Under the pieces are notes generated by a model. The model made no database searches. It saw nothing but the letters and a program-made list of their open reading frames with translations, and was not told the DNA's origin. DNA of 64,000 nucleotides from Thereva unica. Taxonomy: Eukaryota > Arthropoda > Insecta > Diptera > Therevidae. Below, one piece after another: positions 56,501 to 64,000 of this stretch (positions within the stretch are counted from its first letter, which is position 1; every line of letters begins with the position of its first letter). The stretch covers positions 165,245,850 to 165,309,849 of the forward strand of contig OX465283.1 in the NCBI GenBank assembly GCA_949987705.1, read 5' to 3'. The position numbers and the translations under genes are program-made.

Positions 56501-58514
56501 TTTCATTCCAGAGGTATTTCTTTTCCAGGACTACTCCCAAATATTTGACACTATTACGGTTTAAGCCTAACATTGTTAAGCCGGAGGAGTTAAATGAGGG
56601 ATCTTATACCTCCTTATGAAGAGGACCGGTTCTGTTTTTACTGAATTATCACTGTGTCCGCGGTTGACAGTCCAGCTTGAAAGGGTTTGCAACGCTGGCT
56701 GCATGAGATCACCGAGGACTTGAGGAAATTTTCTTCTCTATACTCTTTACGGAGCGTTTCAAGTTCGCGAGACCACCATGGGGTTTGGAGGCCTCTTTAT
56801 GCGGGCAAGTTTTATTAATGGAGTGAGTGCATTGTACTGTGAAAATGTCGACAATGCTGTCCAGTTATGCCTAGGAGGCTTAGGTGCAAGGTTCTTTGCG
56901 ATTAGCCTAGTACGGTAACCCCAGTTTGTCCTTTTGAGGTTTTTTATTTTAAAAGGGGTGATTGAGCTAGAGTCCTGCAGTTGGAGCTCTATAACCCTGT
57001 GTTAATAGAGAGACTATCAAGGAACTTTCATCGGCGAAGTTTTCTTTCAAAATAGTTGCAGAATCTGGTCGGGCAAAATCTGGTCTCGCCCTGCCGTGTC
57101 CCCGGAGACTTGGGGAATAAAGGGCAATGAGACTGCAAAGGCGATGACGGAGGGATCTCAGATGCTGGTTCAAGCCCCCGCACCTCTCTGAAACAACTCA
57201 TGGACCACTACCAAGTCCTTGACGGGGCTGTGTTAAGGGACTGAGGCTAATCTTCTTGGAATTGGTCCGGCTCAACAACTAATAAGACGCTTTGTCTCAA
57301 GGGCAGTTATCATTCTAAATAGGGCGAACATTACACTGTTGGTGGGACATCTGGCTGACCATGTGGGTCTGCAGTACCACCTCCACAACTTAGAAGGCTG
57401 ACATGTTGAATGTCCTTTTTTGATCTGGTTAAGAAGATAAGCGATTATCAGAGAGCTTCTGAGCCCCACCCAAATTAGGTTTTCTTCAACTAAAGGCCTT
57501 CTTGTCTTCGCCCGGAACGACGACGACCCTTTCCGTTACTGAGGTATGTGCACAAGAGGCCACCATATGGGTTGCTGACGTATTGGAAACAGATCGGTCA
57601 ACTCCCTTGCTAACGTTTCTATTTACTAAATCTGGATCTAACGCACGAAGACGAAATCATAATAAGTCTTGAATGACCTTCCAAAAAGTTTCAATCTAAT
57701 TTCTTCCCACACAAATAAACGCCATCTTAATATTCTTTCTTTTAGTTAACGTATCAACACCGCGGCAAAGAAACAATCCTCCAATCTCTTTATTCCCAAC
57801 CGCGGTTATCTGGTTAATATGCACAGTTGCTCCTGCGGACCTCAATCCAAATAAGGCCAAAGGACCTCCGGGTTTCACAAATATATTACAAAGCCTCGGG
57901 GTGCAGCAGAAATTACAATTATTATAATTGTTGCAGCTAATGACAAGGCAACCGCCAACGGATACACGCCGGGGGAGCCCAAGAACGGGAGGCAGCTAGT
58001 TGGCAGCCCAGGCTTTTGGGAATTTTATCGGGAATGAGGATCTCATCGAATTCGAGTTTCAAAGGCGCGCGCCATATGGTCGCTGTTCGTATGTAAATTT
58101 CTTCAACTGTTCCGAAGGACGTGGGTCCGATAAGAGATGGCACTGAGGACTATTAATGCAAGGCTTCACCGTGACATATGCTTAGGCGAAGATATGTTAT
58201 TTGTATTTAAGATGTTGGAGGTTGGCACATTTTTCATGGGAATTGCTGGTTCAATTGTTTCCTTTTAATATGACGCGAGAACTAGAAAGCAATTGAAGTT
58301 TTAATTTGATCTCGTATTTTACGAAGATTTGGTGAATTTAAATATGAGAATCTAGAAATATTTTATGTAAAATAATCAAAAATTATTTACCTGAGAATTA
58401 AAATCAAAGAAATGCTCTGGCCGAAGTGGACAAGGAAGACCACATTTACAAGTACTTGGTGAAAGAAGATAATCCTTAATCTGTCCATGCGTTCTTAAAG
58501 ATGCTCCTGATGGA
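32197..58514 (-). CDS. sba: six-banded (sba), MBD5/6-like MBD + PWWP chromatin protein, 5' end missing
   Basis: Minus-strand exons in order: 58514-58391, 44707-44599, 41602-38208, 38151-38052, 38000-37875, 33270-32883, 32509-32197. All phases agree and give about 1517 residues. Seen: second half of an MBD with CKCGLPCPL, as in MBD5/MBD6; a very long Q/N/S-rich middle with a basic KRKAKKRKSS cluster; and a PWWP domain (FSIGELVWGPARGHPAWPGK). Family knowledge: MBD5/6 and fly Sba bind the PR-DUB (Calypso/ASX, BAP1) histone H2A deubiquitinase, and their MBDs lack normal methyl-CpG binding. The first MBD strands and N-terminus should lie in an exon further right; I could not find it to 64000. The symbol is assigned from domain order and the Doa neighbour. 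Confidence 0.85.
32883..33270 (-). CDS. sba: sba exon encoding the PWWP domain
   Basis: 388 nt; acceptor tcactttag, donor GAAA|GTGAGA. Encodes FNEMQELLKSMLNSSVNLIE, a Ser/Pro linker, then FSIGELVWGPARGHPAWPGK, VINPPDG, STWVQWFGGRPNIELIAINS and LKSLSEGLEAHHKAQKDTR. GELVWG...G.PAWPGKV is the PWWP signature (PAWP variant). Reading through the donor hits TGA at once, so splicing is required to continue. Confidence 0.93.
33925..34230 (+). pseudogene. LINE ORF2 tail fragment
   Basis: Plus strand reads KPVVMFGSEAWALKV, the PVLLYGSE.W.L motif after LINE RT domains, with later degenerate frames. Confidence 0.5.
34253..34596. mobile_element. Inverted-repeat MITE with GTGGCAGTGACGTGGC ends
   Basis: Left GAGCACACACTAAAGTGATG then TGGCAGTGACGTGGCA; right end read in reverse GGCGCACGCTGAAATAGGGT then GACAGTGAGGTGGCA. 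Imperfect 35-bp inverted repeats and more GTGGC(A/G) repeats inward on both sides. 344 bp, non-coding, no clear target duplication. Confidence 0.7.
34600..34790 (+). pseudogene. Tigger/Jerky-type transposase fragment
   Basis: TDKKLSNDEADHSKLNSW is followed after a frameshift by DLTADKIYNADEPKLYWTMM and PDKTLESRAPESKVSK. L..DQIYNADE.GL.WK.LP.KTL is the conserved DDE_1 segment; the Asp in NADE is catalytic. Confidence 0.75.
34800..35280 (-). pseudogene. Jockey-type LINE ORF2 C-terminus
   Basis: Minus frames: TKFYRYYHSDCSSELNALLP, FPSPATTPFTHSTRYEFV, then NRTTRLWNNLSQSVFPNSYN and IQEFKRRVHHHLL. This is the standard C-terminus of Jockey-like LINEs. A G-run lies at 34905-34924. Same family as 29340-29695. 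Confidence 0.75.
35625..35730 (+). mobile_element. LINE 3' tail fragment (AQNRVRW family)
   Basis: Shares ggagatcctgg, gctggagggcaactgtttcc and tattaaaggaacgtaa with 49550-49650 and 30180-30265; the middle is degraded. Confidence 0.6.
37175..37341. mobile_element. MITE with GGTCTGTTCGG inverted ends
   Basis: GGTCTGTTCGGTGACCTGCT at 37175 and inverted AGCAGATCGCCGAATAGACC at 37341, differing at three positions, flanked by TA on both sides. The inner sequence continues partly symmetric (cttaacctgga / caggttgag). 167 bp. Confidence 0.75.
37875..38000 (-). CDS. sba: sba small exon
   Basis: 126 nt; acceptor ataattgcag, donor CATG|GTAAGT. Encodes ISYQTNNAYKPSDAKIRKME then ASLQFGSSTQEISSQMKPDS and H. 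Phases fit both sides. Confidence 0.9.
38052..38151 (-). CDS. sba: sba small exon
   Basis: 100 nt; acceptor gatatttcag, donor GGAA|GTAAGT. Encodes VQCVSSSEPDSVVSPVVADS then AQSPSTTEYERSG. Acidic and Ser-rich linker. Confidence 0.9.
38208..41602 (-). CDS. sba: sba large Q/N-rich central exon
   Basis: 3395 nt, open throughout: 1131 codons after a split Asp. Acceptor tttttgtag, donor ATG|GTAATT. Starts FKRRKFNDATTSKKLITSPV. Has two PPW(R/H) motifs (KTPPWRKNYA and LTPPWHNEQ), KARSSPVAVKKKPNFKDDPT near residue 165 of the exon (probably conserved), many Q and N runs, the basic stretch KRKAKKRKSSASSSPSTPSS, and an N/S run close to the end. Low-complexity, prion-like composition typical of chromatin and transcription cofactors. 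Several reverse-strand open frames here are shadows of the CAG/AAC repeats. Confidence 0.95.
41930..42165 (+). pseudogene. LINE RT fragment with internal deletion
   Basis: MKQGCPLSPLLFITVLDEIM then RESRGIRWGLV, and LEVNEGLRINAKK. KQGCPLSPLLF is RT motif 4; the catalytic YADD that should follow reads EYALPVHS, so the active site is deleted. Confidence 0.8.
42195..43300 (+). pseudogene. R1/I-type LINE RT fragment
   Basis: Plus frame 42202-42693: SSRKESWWNDRLAAMRRDVR, RLFNRAKHSGHWDEYRFTIT, YNKELRRSKGIAWRKHCESL, the linker between endonuclease and RT. Then 42837-43241 in broken frames: ISFKAIKGCPQGGVLSPLL and DVIGYADDLANIV. The YADD is intact but the element has stops and a collapsed middle. Confidence 0.85.
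43301..44598 (-). other. Rest of sba intron (41603-44598), nothing recognised
   Basis: AT-rich; short open frames without motifs. Confidence 0.5.
44599..44707 (-). CDS. sba: sba small exon after the MBD
   Basis: 109 nt; acceptor ctttttgcag, donor AAAG|GTAATT. Encodes VPNSSLHIAVENGLTSRMHC then QHQKRFIENNHNLQQK. Phases fit both neighbours. Separated from the MBD exon by a 13.7-kb intron full of LINEs. Confidence 0.88.
44880..46030 (-). pseudogene. R1/I-type LINE fragments including RNase H tail
   Basis: Minus strand: 45370-45290 reads a VSLVWFPGHRN-like piece (VW.PGH is the RNase H end) through MSGFPVIGTQMGT. 45166-44990 reads IITGHWPIGDHVKFWASCST, a degraded LTGH.....H...... segment. 45951-45700 reads LCKIFSKEHSSRSFIKKANG, typical of the region before LINE RTs. 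Multiple frameshifts, order rearranged. Confidence 0.6.
46031..47775. other. sba intron stretch, no assigned feature
   Basis: An open frame at 46550-46825 (91 codons, MCWLQSTKINFILCQSNYAP) has no family I recognise. The rest is non-coding. Confidence 0.4.
47784..48260 (+). pseudogene. mariner transposase remnant
   Basis: gggtcatccaataagtaaag at 47792 looks like a mariner terminal repeat. Plus strand 48068-48250 reads VTCDEVWIHHYDPETKRQ, a short gap, MEWKLG, and VQTSAGKVMLTIFWDSQGPV. GDE.WIHH.DPETK and AGKVML..FWD are mariner hallmarks; the first catalytic Asp is in CDE. Most of the N-terminus and the 3' half are deleted. Confidence 0.88.
48261..49340. other. sba intron stretch, no repeat recognised
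   Basis: Moderate complexity, fewer repeats than its surroundings. No recognisable coding motif. Confidence 0.4.
49345..49665 (+). mobile_element. LINE 3' end, best copy of the GRPRTTW/AQNRVRW family
   Basis: Frame 49352-49699 reads RKDRRPNQAKEMELCLPQLA, then QGSRRVGRPRTTWRRILLEE and ELKAVAQNRVRWRATVSDLC. GRP..TW.R...EE.......W...K..A.NR.RWR..V..LC is the C-terminal tail of a widespread animal LINE group (RTE-like). Ends in aaagaagaagaag. Truncated copies in this window: 19466, 30176, 35625. Confidence 0.8.
49847..49916. repeat. 70-bp foldback
   Basis: GGGTGTTCCAAACCACCCGT then ACCAC pairs with an inverted copy ending GGTTTGGAACACCC; arms of 25 bp with one mismatch. Likely a tiny MITE. Confidence 0.8.
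50020..50760 (+). pseudogene. I/R1-type LINE RT fragment
   Basis: Plus frames: GSYQHAYQADKFTSTALHNL (compare HQHAYQ.GKSTETALH.LV, an RT motif), then after frameshifts LKRQNFFA, a stop, GYADDVVIVV near 50560, and ACFKGLWPNGL. YADD is kept but the reading frame is broken in many places. Confidence 0.8.
50990..52015. other. sba intron stretch, nothing recognised
   Basis: Open frames of 79-116 codons at 51586-51956 overlap each other in different frames and show no motif. Includes an acaagatggcggccg segment. Confidence 0.4.
52020..52400. promoter_or_regulatory. GC-rich, repeat-free island inside the large sba intron
   Basis: Contrasts with AT-rich neighbours: gccgcggcagagcag and gcggccgcgcggcggcgggg. 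Two good plus-strand donor-like sites follow at GAGA|GTAAGT (about 52112) and AAAG|GTAAGT (about 52388). Could be a promoter with a 5' untranslated exon, or an enhancer. No coding frame of note. Confidence 0.3.
52401..54600. other. sba intron stretch, no assigned feature
   Basis: No recognisable repeats or coding motifs. Confidence 0.4.
55318..55339. repeat. (GATA)n microsatellite
   Basis: About five tandem GATA units. Confidence 0.9.
55905..55997 (+). mobile_element. LINE/SINE 3' end with GAA tail
   Basis: cggctcagaatcgggac ... gattgtagagccgttaaag followed by aagaagaag. Homologous to 31120-31180. Confidence 0.6.
57481..58390. other. sba intron next to the MBD exon, nothing assigned
   Basis: 57700-58150 has balanced composition and no repeats I know; possible conserved non-coding DNA. 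Confidence 0.35.
58391..58514 (-). CDS. sba: sba exon encoding the second half of the MBD
   Basis: 124 nt; acceptor attttgcag, donor TCAG|GTAAAT. Encodes PSGASLRTHGQIKDYLLSPS, TCKCGLPCPLRPEHFFDFNS and Q after one leftover base. Matches the MBD5/6 pattern PSG..L.....VK.YLL...TCKCGL.CPL.....F.F. The upstream exon must end in phase 2. Confidence 0.92.
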
Positions 58515-59150
58515 CTGCAAAATAAAAAATTCATAATTAATTAAATAGTGTAGATCTTCCAATAAAATTTTAACATATAATATTTTTCATTTAATTACAA
58601 ATAAAATAAATTTTCGGTTATTAAATTAAAAACTCAGTACTGCCCGCCTAACGATTGTAAAGTACGAAAATAGAAATTATGGATCGTTGTCATTTATCTC
58701 TCTGTCAACTGTTATCCTTTCTATATCAATTAATTATCTTCGTTTCCCGCCTTAGTGTCTCTTCCCCTGCGGCTCTTCCTTTTAATAATTTGCAAAACAA
58801 CCATCGTAAACTGGAATTATAACCAACATATCCAGCCTTTGCTGACGGAGATTGTAATTGGATAAAATAGCTATTACGTGGATATAGTACGAACACATGT
58901 TTTCGCTAGTTGCGTGATTTGGTGCATTTATTCAAACGTTAAATGAGCTGCTTGATTGCGATTGAAAATGCCTTTTGCAGCTGCAATTTTATCCAATCAA
59001 CAAAATTTTCAGAGCAGTTATGATTTTTTTTATTGATATATCTTTGTTCAAATAAAAGCAATTTCATAAAGTATTTTAAATGTTATTTGTCACACAGTTT
59101 TTAAATAGTCGTCACTGTACTCTTTTAACTTTTTAGTGGCAGAAATTCAT
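58515..59150 (-). other. sba intron upstream of the MBD exon
   Basis: AT-rich. A short inverted pair ATTGGATAAAAT (58856) / ATTTTATCCAAT (58986) is present. No upstream MBD exon is visible here. Confidence 0.45.
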
Positions 59151-59359
59151 TGTGGATTTGCTAATACCAACCACAGTACTTCAGTCATGCAACATAACCA
59201 CAGGCGTGACAAGGGTAACCAGTGACAATGGCACATCTGATAAACAGAGGTCATGAGCGTCCATCCGCAAGAGAAGGTACAATCGCACACTTCGTTCTCT
59301 GCAGAATTGTAGAGAATGAGGCCGCCGGTAACAACTCGGAAAAGGACCAAACCAACAAA

Positions 59360-60097
59360 GCAAAATTTTAAACAGTCGTTGAGGTGTGGAAAGCGCTCCA
59401 GAACGCAAGCACAGCGGGAGCAGTAGCCTCCCGCACTAAAAGGGAGAGATACTTGGACGATAACTCAGCGTCTACAAATAATAACCAAAAGAGAGAAAGC
59501 TCACAAGACTATGGTTGGTTATATGGGGAAACTTCTACTTCAGCAGTCCAAAAATCAGGCTCAACGGGTAAGAAGCCAATGAGTGAAGGACCACCTTCTA
59601 GTGGTACTAACCGATGCCAATTCTAGTACCGACAGACTCCCGATCCTTCTCTGGGCCGACATCGACGGCAAAATATTAGAGATGGTCATAGAGTTCGTGA
59701 TGAGGCAAATTGCTCCAGAATCCTCGGCGCCACAACAGGGACATCCTTCTTTACAACTGGAAGGTGCTCAAGGTCGAGGAACCCCAATGAAATAGTAGAA
59801 CTCTGGTAGCGCTAATCAATGACGAGTTGACTATATACTCCATTTTAGACTAAGACACGCATAGATAAAGGTTTTCAAAACGGCTTCAACTAATGAAGAG
59901 CAAATACTTGGATGAGCTAACAATCATCGAGGTTGAGAGGGAGTTAGCATCTACAAGCTCAAATGCAGCGGTTGACAATGTGGTATATACATGGAAGCAG
60001 GCGTCCTATAACGACCTCTGGCTGCGTGAAGCTGGGTGCTAGAACGAGAAGACCTACCTTTCTATCACAGGAAATAGTATCAGGATCTACCGACTAA
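59360..60097 (+). pseudogene. Probable retroelement ORF fragments
   Basis: Overlapping frames 59384-59626 and 59583-59795 (WADIDGKILEMVIEFVMRQI) precede an RNase H-like piece at 60380. The family of this part is not recognised; the retroelement call rests on context. Confidence 0.35.
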
Positions 60098-60301
60098 GGG
60101 TCGCTCCACACTAGCGTGCCACTATCGATACAGTTGAGAATATTTTTGCAGGAAAAGCAATCGGCATATTCACACTTTCACTCTCGTTCAAGCTCCGGGC
60201 CAGGGTGTGAATACGCCGATTGTTTTCCTGCAAAAATACTCGACTGGATCGATAGTAGCATCAGACTGGAGCGAGCACGGCACGCTAGTGTGGAGCGACC
60301 C
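60098..60301. mobile_element. Harbinger-type MITE with TAA target duplication
   Basis: Left end GGGTCGCTCCACACTAGCGT and the right end is its exact inverse, with symmetry extending through tatcgat.cag, tatttttgcaggaaaa and atcggc.tattcacac. TAA flanks both sides (60095-60097 and 60302-60304). The right arm has about 20 extra bases. 204 bp. A three-base TAA duplication is the mark of PIF/Harbinger elements. Confidence 0.93.
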
Positions 60302-60379
60302 TAAATGGTATCAAAAAAATTCGGCAGTAACCTTAATATCCGGATCCCTACCAGAGAGGAATGGAAAGATTTCCAACCT

Positions 60380-60530
60380 GACAAGGGCCATAGTTGTCTA
60401 TTACACAGACGGATCCACATCAGAGTCGGGTGTAGAAGCCCTATCAATTAACTTGCAGGCCGAACTTCTGGCAATTTTTCCCGCCTGCCTAGCAATGCAG
60501 TCAAATCCAAGGCCGGGAGCCATGTAATTC
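60380..60530 (+). pseudogene. LINE RNase H fragment
   Basis: IVVYYTDGSTSESGVEALSI then NLQAELLAIFPACLAM: YTDGS is the first RNase H active-site motif and QAEL.AI the second, with the residues between them deleted. Confidence 0.6.
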
Positions 60531-60539
60531 GGCCGAAAC

Positions 60540-62355
60540 CCGACTTCAGTACATGGGGCACCTTCACATGGTATTTTGTAGAAGAGCCATGTTTAGCGGA
60601 CTAAAGAGCCCCATGAGGCTCGCGAGCCGCAGTTAGCCGACCACTGATCTAGCATAAGAGAGGCATTAAACCGAATGTTTGAATACAACAGGCTGGATTC
60701 AGAAAATTTTTGAACAGGGCATTTAAAAAAAATAAGGGCTCAGTGCAATTTACCATCGTGTAAGGGACAAATGTACTGCCACACGTAAGCCCGGCTCAAC
60801 TCTACTGCATAAATCATATTAACATTTTGAGAATCATGCTGCAGGTTAGGCCGGAAATATGACAAGGTTGACTACTTTCGCCATTACTCTTTCTTATATG
60901 TAGTGGTATAACGACATCCTTGTCAGTGCTCTAGGTAATAGAACAGATGGCCATGCACCATTACTAGACCGTCTTAAGGATCTTGAATCTGCTTGCTGGC
61001 TCAAACACTAAAGAGTCTCAAAAATCTGTTAAACAATGTACCAGTAGAAAGCAGTTTTATCAAATTAATAGAAAATAAAAACTTACACAAGAGCAAACAT
61101 GACAATAATTTAAATAAAGCAGGCACGTTTCTACAAATTGAATTAGTTTAAAAATATCACCGTGACTAAATTATACATTTCCCTTCATGGTCTCACATGA
61201 GAGAACACAGAAAAAACATTTCAGATTTTCTGCGTATGATAACGAAAAAAAATGATAGGGTAAAATTAGGAAAACCAAAGGACCCCATCCTCTTCCCCTT
61301 CGTGACAACTAATCAATACCAAAAGCACCTCAGCAACAGCAGACAAGCCACGGGCAAAGGTGATTATTAATTTTGATATGCCTTGAGGCAACTGTCTGCG
61401 CAAAACTCGCCCAAAGTGCACTTTTCCAAACGATCGAAATTCCTAATGTAAAAATGTATGCCTTGCCGGAGGGTGGGGGTGACTTGCTAGTATTAATTTC
61501 CTACTTTGCATAAATGGCGACTGGCAACTGCTACTTTAGAGCTGCAATCAGGAGCTTACGACGTGGTAATTAAATTCCATTTCGTGTCCAAAGGATTACT
61601 TTGGCCACGCAACTCGTGCTGCACATTTACAATCTTGAATCACTCAAAATGACTGCCCCAGCCCCGGCAAAAAAGCTAATGATTCACATCGCTAATGAAA
61701 ACATTATAAAATGCATTCGCAAGAGGAGAAGGAAGGGTTAGAAGGGGTTTCCTCAAAGAGTGCGTTTATTTTTTTAAAAGTTGAGATATTTACGGATATT
61801 CAACGCGATTGTTCACGCAGGAAAATGCATGATATTCTTTTGTACCTGCTCCCTCCCAACCTTCACATCAAACACTTGGCCTCGTAGATTTGTTATCCAA
61901 GCATCTTAGATTTGCTATCCAAGGGTACGGTCGCCGCAAACACAGACTCCCTTCATCCTAGATTGGCCTTCAGGAAATACCATCAAGAAGCGAGTGGAGA
62001 AACGGAGACTCCTGAAGTGTTGATATACGAATATTCGCCGTGTGAAAGTAGTTTTTGCAGTTCACTCTACCTTTTTGTCGACTTAAGACAATTATGTCTA
62101 GAAGCCATTCTTCCAGCATCTTTCTGCTTCTTCGTAATTTGCACATGAGACTATCTAAGTCTAAGAGATGGTATAGTCTCTCAACCACTTATGGAGATAT
62201 CTGTGGGTGTACCATTTGGACCTGGAACCTTATGATTTGTGAGTTTCGCTATGGAATTTACAACTTCTTCTACATATTATAGGCTCTGGCGGATCGTTTT
62301 CTGGGACATCTCTGAATCAATATCTGAAGCATTCCCCCAACACTTCGAGTATGTC
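60540..62355. other. Distal stretch, nothing assigned
   Basis: Overlapping short frames at 61912-62282 have no known motif. Possibly sba intron. Confidence 0.4.
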
Positions 62356-62363
62356 ATCGATAC

Positions 62364-62736
62364 CAGAGGCGGCGCATTCATAAGTGCGAATGGTGCACTT
62401 GCACCGGGCGCTCTTTTGTTGGAGGCGCAATTTCAGAGATGCAGAATTGAAAAAAAAATTAAAAGTATTCTAACGGGTGCCAGAAATTTACCCAATTTGT
62501 GTTCCTATCCCAATTTCTTATTATCCAAGAAAAACCTCGAAAATCTGGGAAAGTTATGTTATACGCATTATTATGAAACAATCTTAAATTTTGCGCAAAC
62601 TATGAACTTGATTTCTCCCATCCAACGAGTGTTTGGGTCTTTTCCCATTGTCCTGCACTGCGTTCAAAAATGAACAGCTTATGGGGCGCAACATGGCACA
62701 ATGCACCGGGCGCAAAAACACCAAGCGCCGGCTCTA
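62364..62736. mobile_element. hAT-type MITE with 8-bp target duplication
   Basis: CAGAGGCGGCGC at 62364 and inverted GCGCCGGCTCTA at 62736 (10 of 12 paired), flanked on both sides by the exact 8-mer ATCGATAC (62356-62363 and 62737-62744). Subterminal GCACCGGGCGC occurs near both ends in direct orientation. 373 bp. 8-bp duplications are diagnostic for hAT elements. Confidence 0.92.
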
Positions 62737-62744
62737 ATCGATAC

Positions 62745-64000
62745 CATCGAGAGTATCATCCTCTCTTCGTCATCCAATATAAAACTATTTACGCCAGATG
62801 CCTTCCCAATCGAAAAAGAATGTACTAAATTTATGAAATGATATTTCTCTTGATATTTACAAACAACTTCTTAAGATGCAGTGAAAAAACTATTTATATG
62901 TGATTAGGCACATCCCTTTTCTCTGAAAACAAAATTAAACTTCTTTCGCACAATCACGGACTCGGAAATGTGCCAGTAAATCAAATTTGGTAATATTCGA
63001 GATCTTATCTCCAGTCTCGAAGCGATGCTTTAAAGTTCTACCAACGCCCGCCTGATTGGTAAAGGTTATAAGTCTCAAAAAAAAAACCAGAAATTTGTAT
63101 CGGCAGAAGGTGAACAATCATCCGCGGGCCCCAGAGTAAGAACAGATACTATACAAACACACCGCGCACAGGGGGTGTAGGGCCCAATGTGCGTTCAGTT
63201 CAAGTTTACGCAGCAACGCCAAGAGAGATACAAAAAAAACTGAAGGTGAAAAAGTAGGCCCATATCTTGCTTGATTCGTGAAACTGGTTCTGGCCCTTTT
63301 CTCTTCCGTCTGTCATTCAGCCATTTGCCTTCAGCATTTCTGATTCTGATTTGGGGAATAGTTTCGTTTCTGCGTGACTCCAACTTTCGCCATCAAAAAT
63401 TAATAAAAGGAGCTCAGATTATGAAAAGGATTATTTTAATGCAAAGTTAGATTCTATGTAAATTAATGACATTCGGATTACATTTGGGGAACATTACTAC
63501 ATCGTGGACCTTTTGTTGTTCAATACAAATAAAGACTGACACGATATATTCCCCCACATGATAATCGATTGCAGTCGCGTAAATAGTTCGACATAATGCA
63601 ATAGTCGAGGAAATAAAGCACTGAACCTAGGATTTTTTGAACAGTAAGATGGATTTTAATGCGGTTTTTTGTGTTCGATTCGTGAGAGCGTCTACAAACT
63701 TTGTGACCGGTAGTGATGAATTCATTTTGAAAAAATGCATTTCCTGCAATAAAAATATGCATTTTAGAAGTGCATCTCAAAGAGACATTCTATCACTCGG
63801 TAAATATTGATGGAAATGAGTCGACTTTTGCTACTCGGGGGTTTTTGGGGTCGCTGAGCACGAAAATAATGACGGCAACCGTCTCCGAGGTACCTGCTGC
63901 CCAGGCTGGACAGTAACAACGAAATTATCTTAAGTATTATATCCTTTTCTGTATTGGTTCATGACAAGTTTCTCTAATAAGTATTTAAGTTTATCTGGTA
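62745..64000. other. Right-hand end of the window, nothing assigned
   Basis: No recognisable gene. Searched on the minus strand for the missing first half of the sba MBD without success. Confidence 0.4.

Larger units (their letters stand above)
54640..57480 (-). pseudogene. I/R1-type LINE, heavily decayed
   Basis: Minus frame 55165-54809: LGRQELSAIVGVLTGHCLIE and EESVLHLCHCPALSRKRLTA, the LTGH......G....C..C...ET..H....CP motif after an RNase H domain. At 56260-56150: LNLVARERATIAGLRIKESC, the post-RT linker. At 57170-57000: RLCSLIALYSPSLRGHGRAR, possibly endonuclease. Order is consistent with one minus-strand element. A GATA run (55318-55339) lies inside. Confidence 0.7.

Noticed and set aside
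61080..61085. Possible minus-strand donor (GTAAGT) for the missing sba MBD exon
   Set aside because: The upstream reading in the required phase gives no MBD-like residues (no GW.R or V.Y).
1..64000. tRNA, rRNA or CRISPR features
   Set aside because: No tRNA-like B-box with matching cloverleaf, no rRNA core sequence and no spacer-repeat array seen; the only regular array is the 311-bp satellite.

Overview
This is a eukaryotic, AT-rich, intron-rich and transposon-rich chromosome segment, most likely from an insect and probably a fly. It is not bacterial. Two spliced host genes can be reconstructed, and both look orthologous to Drosophila genes. The plus-strand gene is Doa (Darkener of apricot), the LAMMER/CLK dual-specificity kinase. 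The minus-strand gene is an MBD plus PWWP protein that I identify as six-banded (sba), the fly counterpart of MBD5/MBD6. From memory and unverified, these two genes are neighbours in Drosophila, which would support a dipteran source. I cannot name the species.

Layout. Positions 1-2272 hold transposon debris. Doa coding exons run from 2273 to 21626. A long non-catalytic N-terminal part is encoded by 2273-2535, 5898-6120 and 9364-10572. A 76-nt exon at 15962-16037 follows. Eight exons at 16904-21626 then encode the kinase domain. The phases join to give about 935 residues with every kinase motif and the EHLAMMER signature intact. A 3' UTR follows with AATAAA at 22461. Positions 22742-27809 are a tandem satellite of about 16 units of 311 bp with higher-order organisation. 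Positions 27810-31940 are nested LINE fragments. The sba gene occupies 32197-58514 on the minus strand: the last two exons carry the PWWP region (32197-33270), two small exons follow at 37875-38151, a 3.4-kb Q/N-rich exon lies at 38208-41602, a small exon at 44599-44707, and an MBD exon at 58391-58514. Its 5' exons are outside the window or not visible. Doa and sba are convergent, with the satellite between their 3' ends.

The introns hold many elements: Tc1-like, mariner, Tigger/pogo, PIF/Harbinger and hAT remnants, several foldback MITEs (two with clean target-site duplications), and decayed LINEs of at least four families, often nested. I found no tRNA, rRNA or CRISPR array, and no intact autonomous transposon.

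The two most interesting signals are these. First, the short Doa exon just before the kinase domain has weak splice sites at both ends, and skipping it would truncate the kinase, which resembles the splicing autoregulation of mammalian CLKs. Second, the satellite array contains both a dimeric (622-bp) and a trimeric (934-bp) higher-order repeat, and its units carry chained open frames joined by ATGA overlaps.
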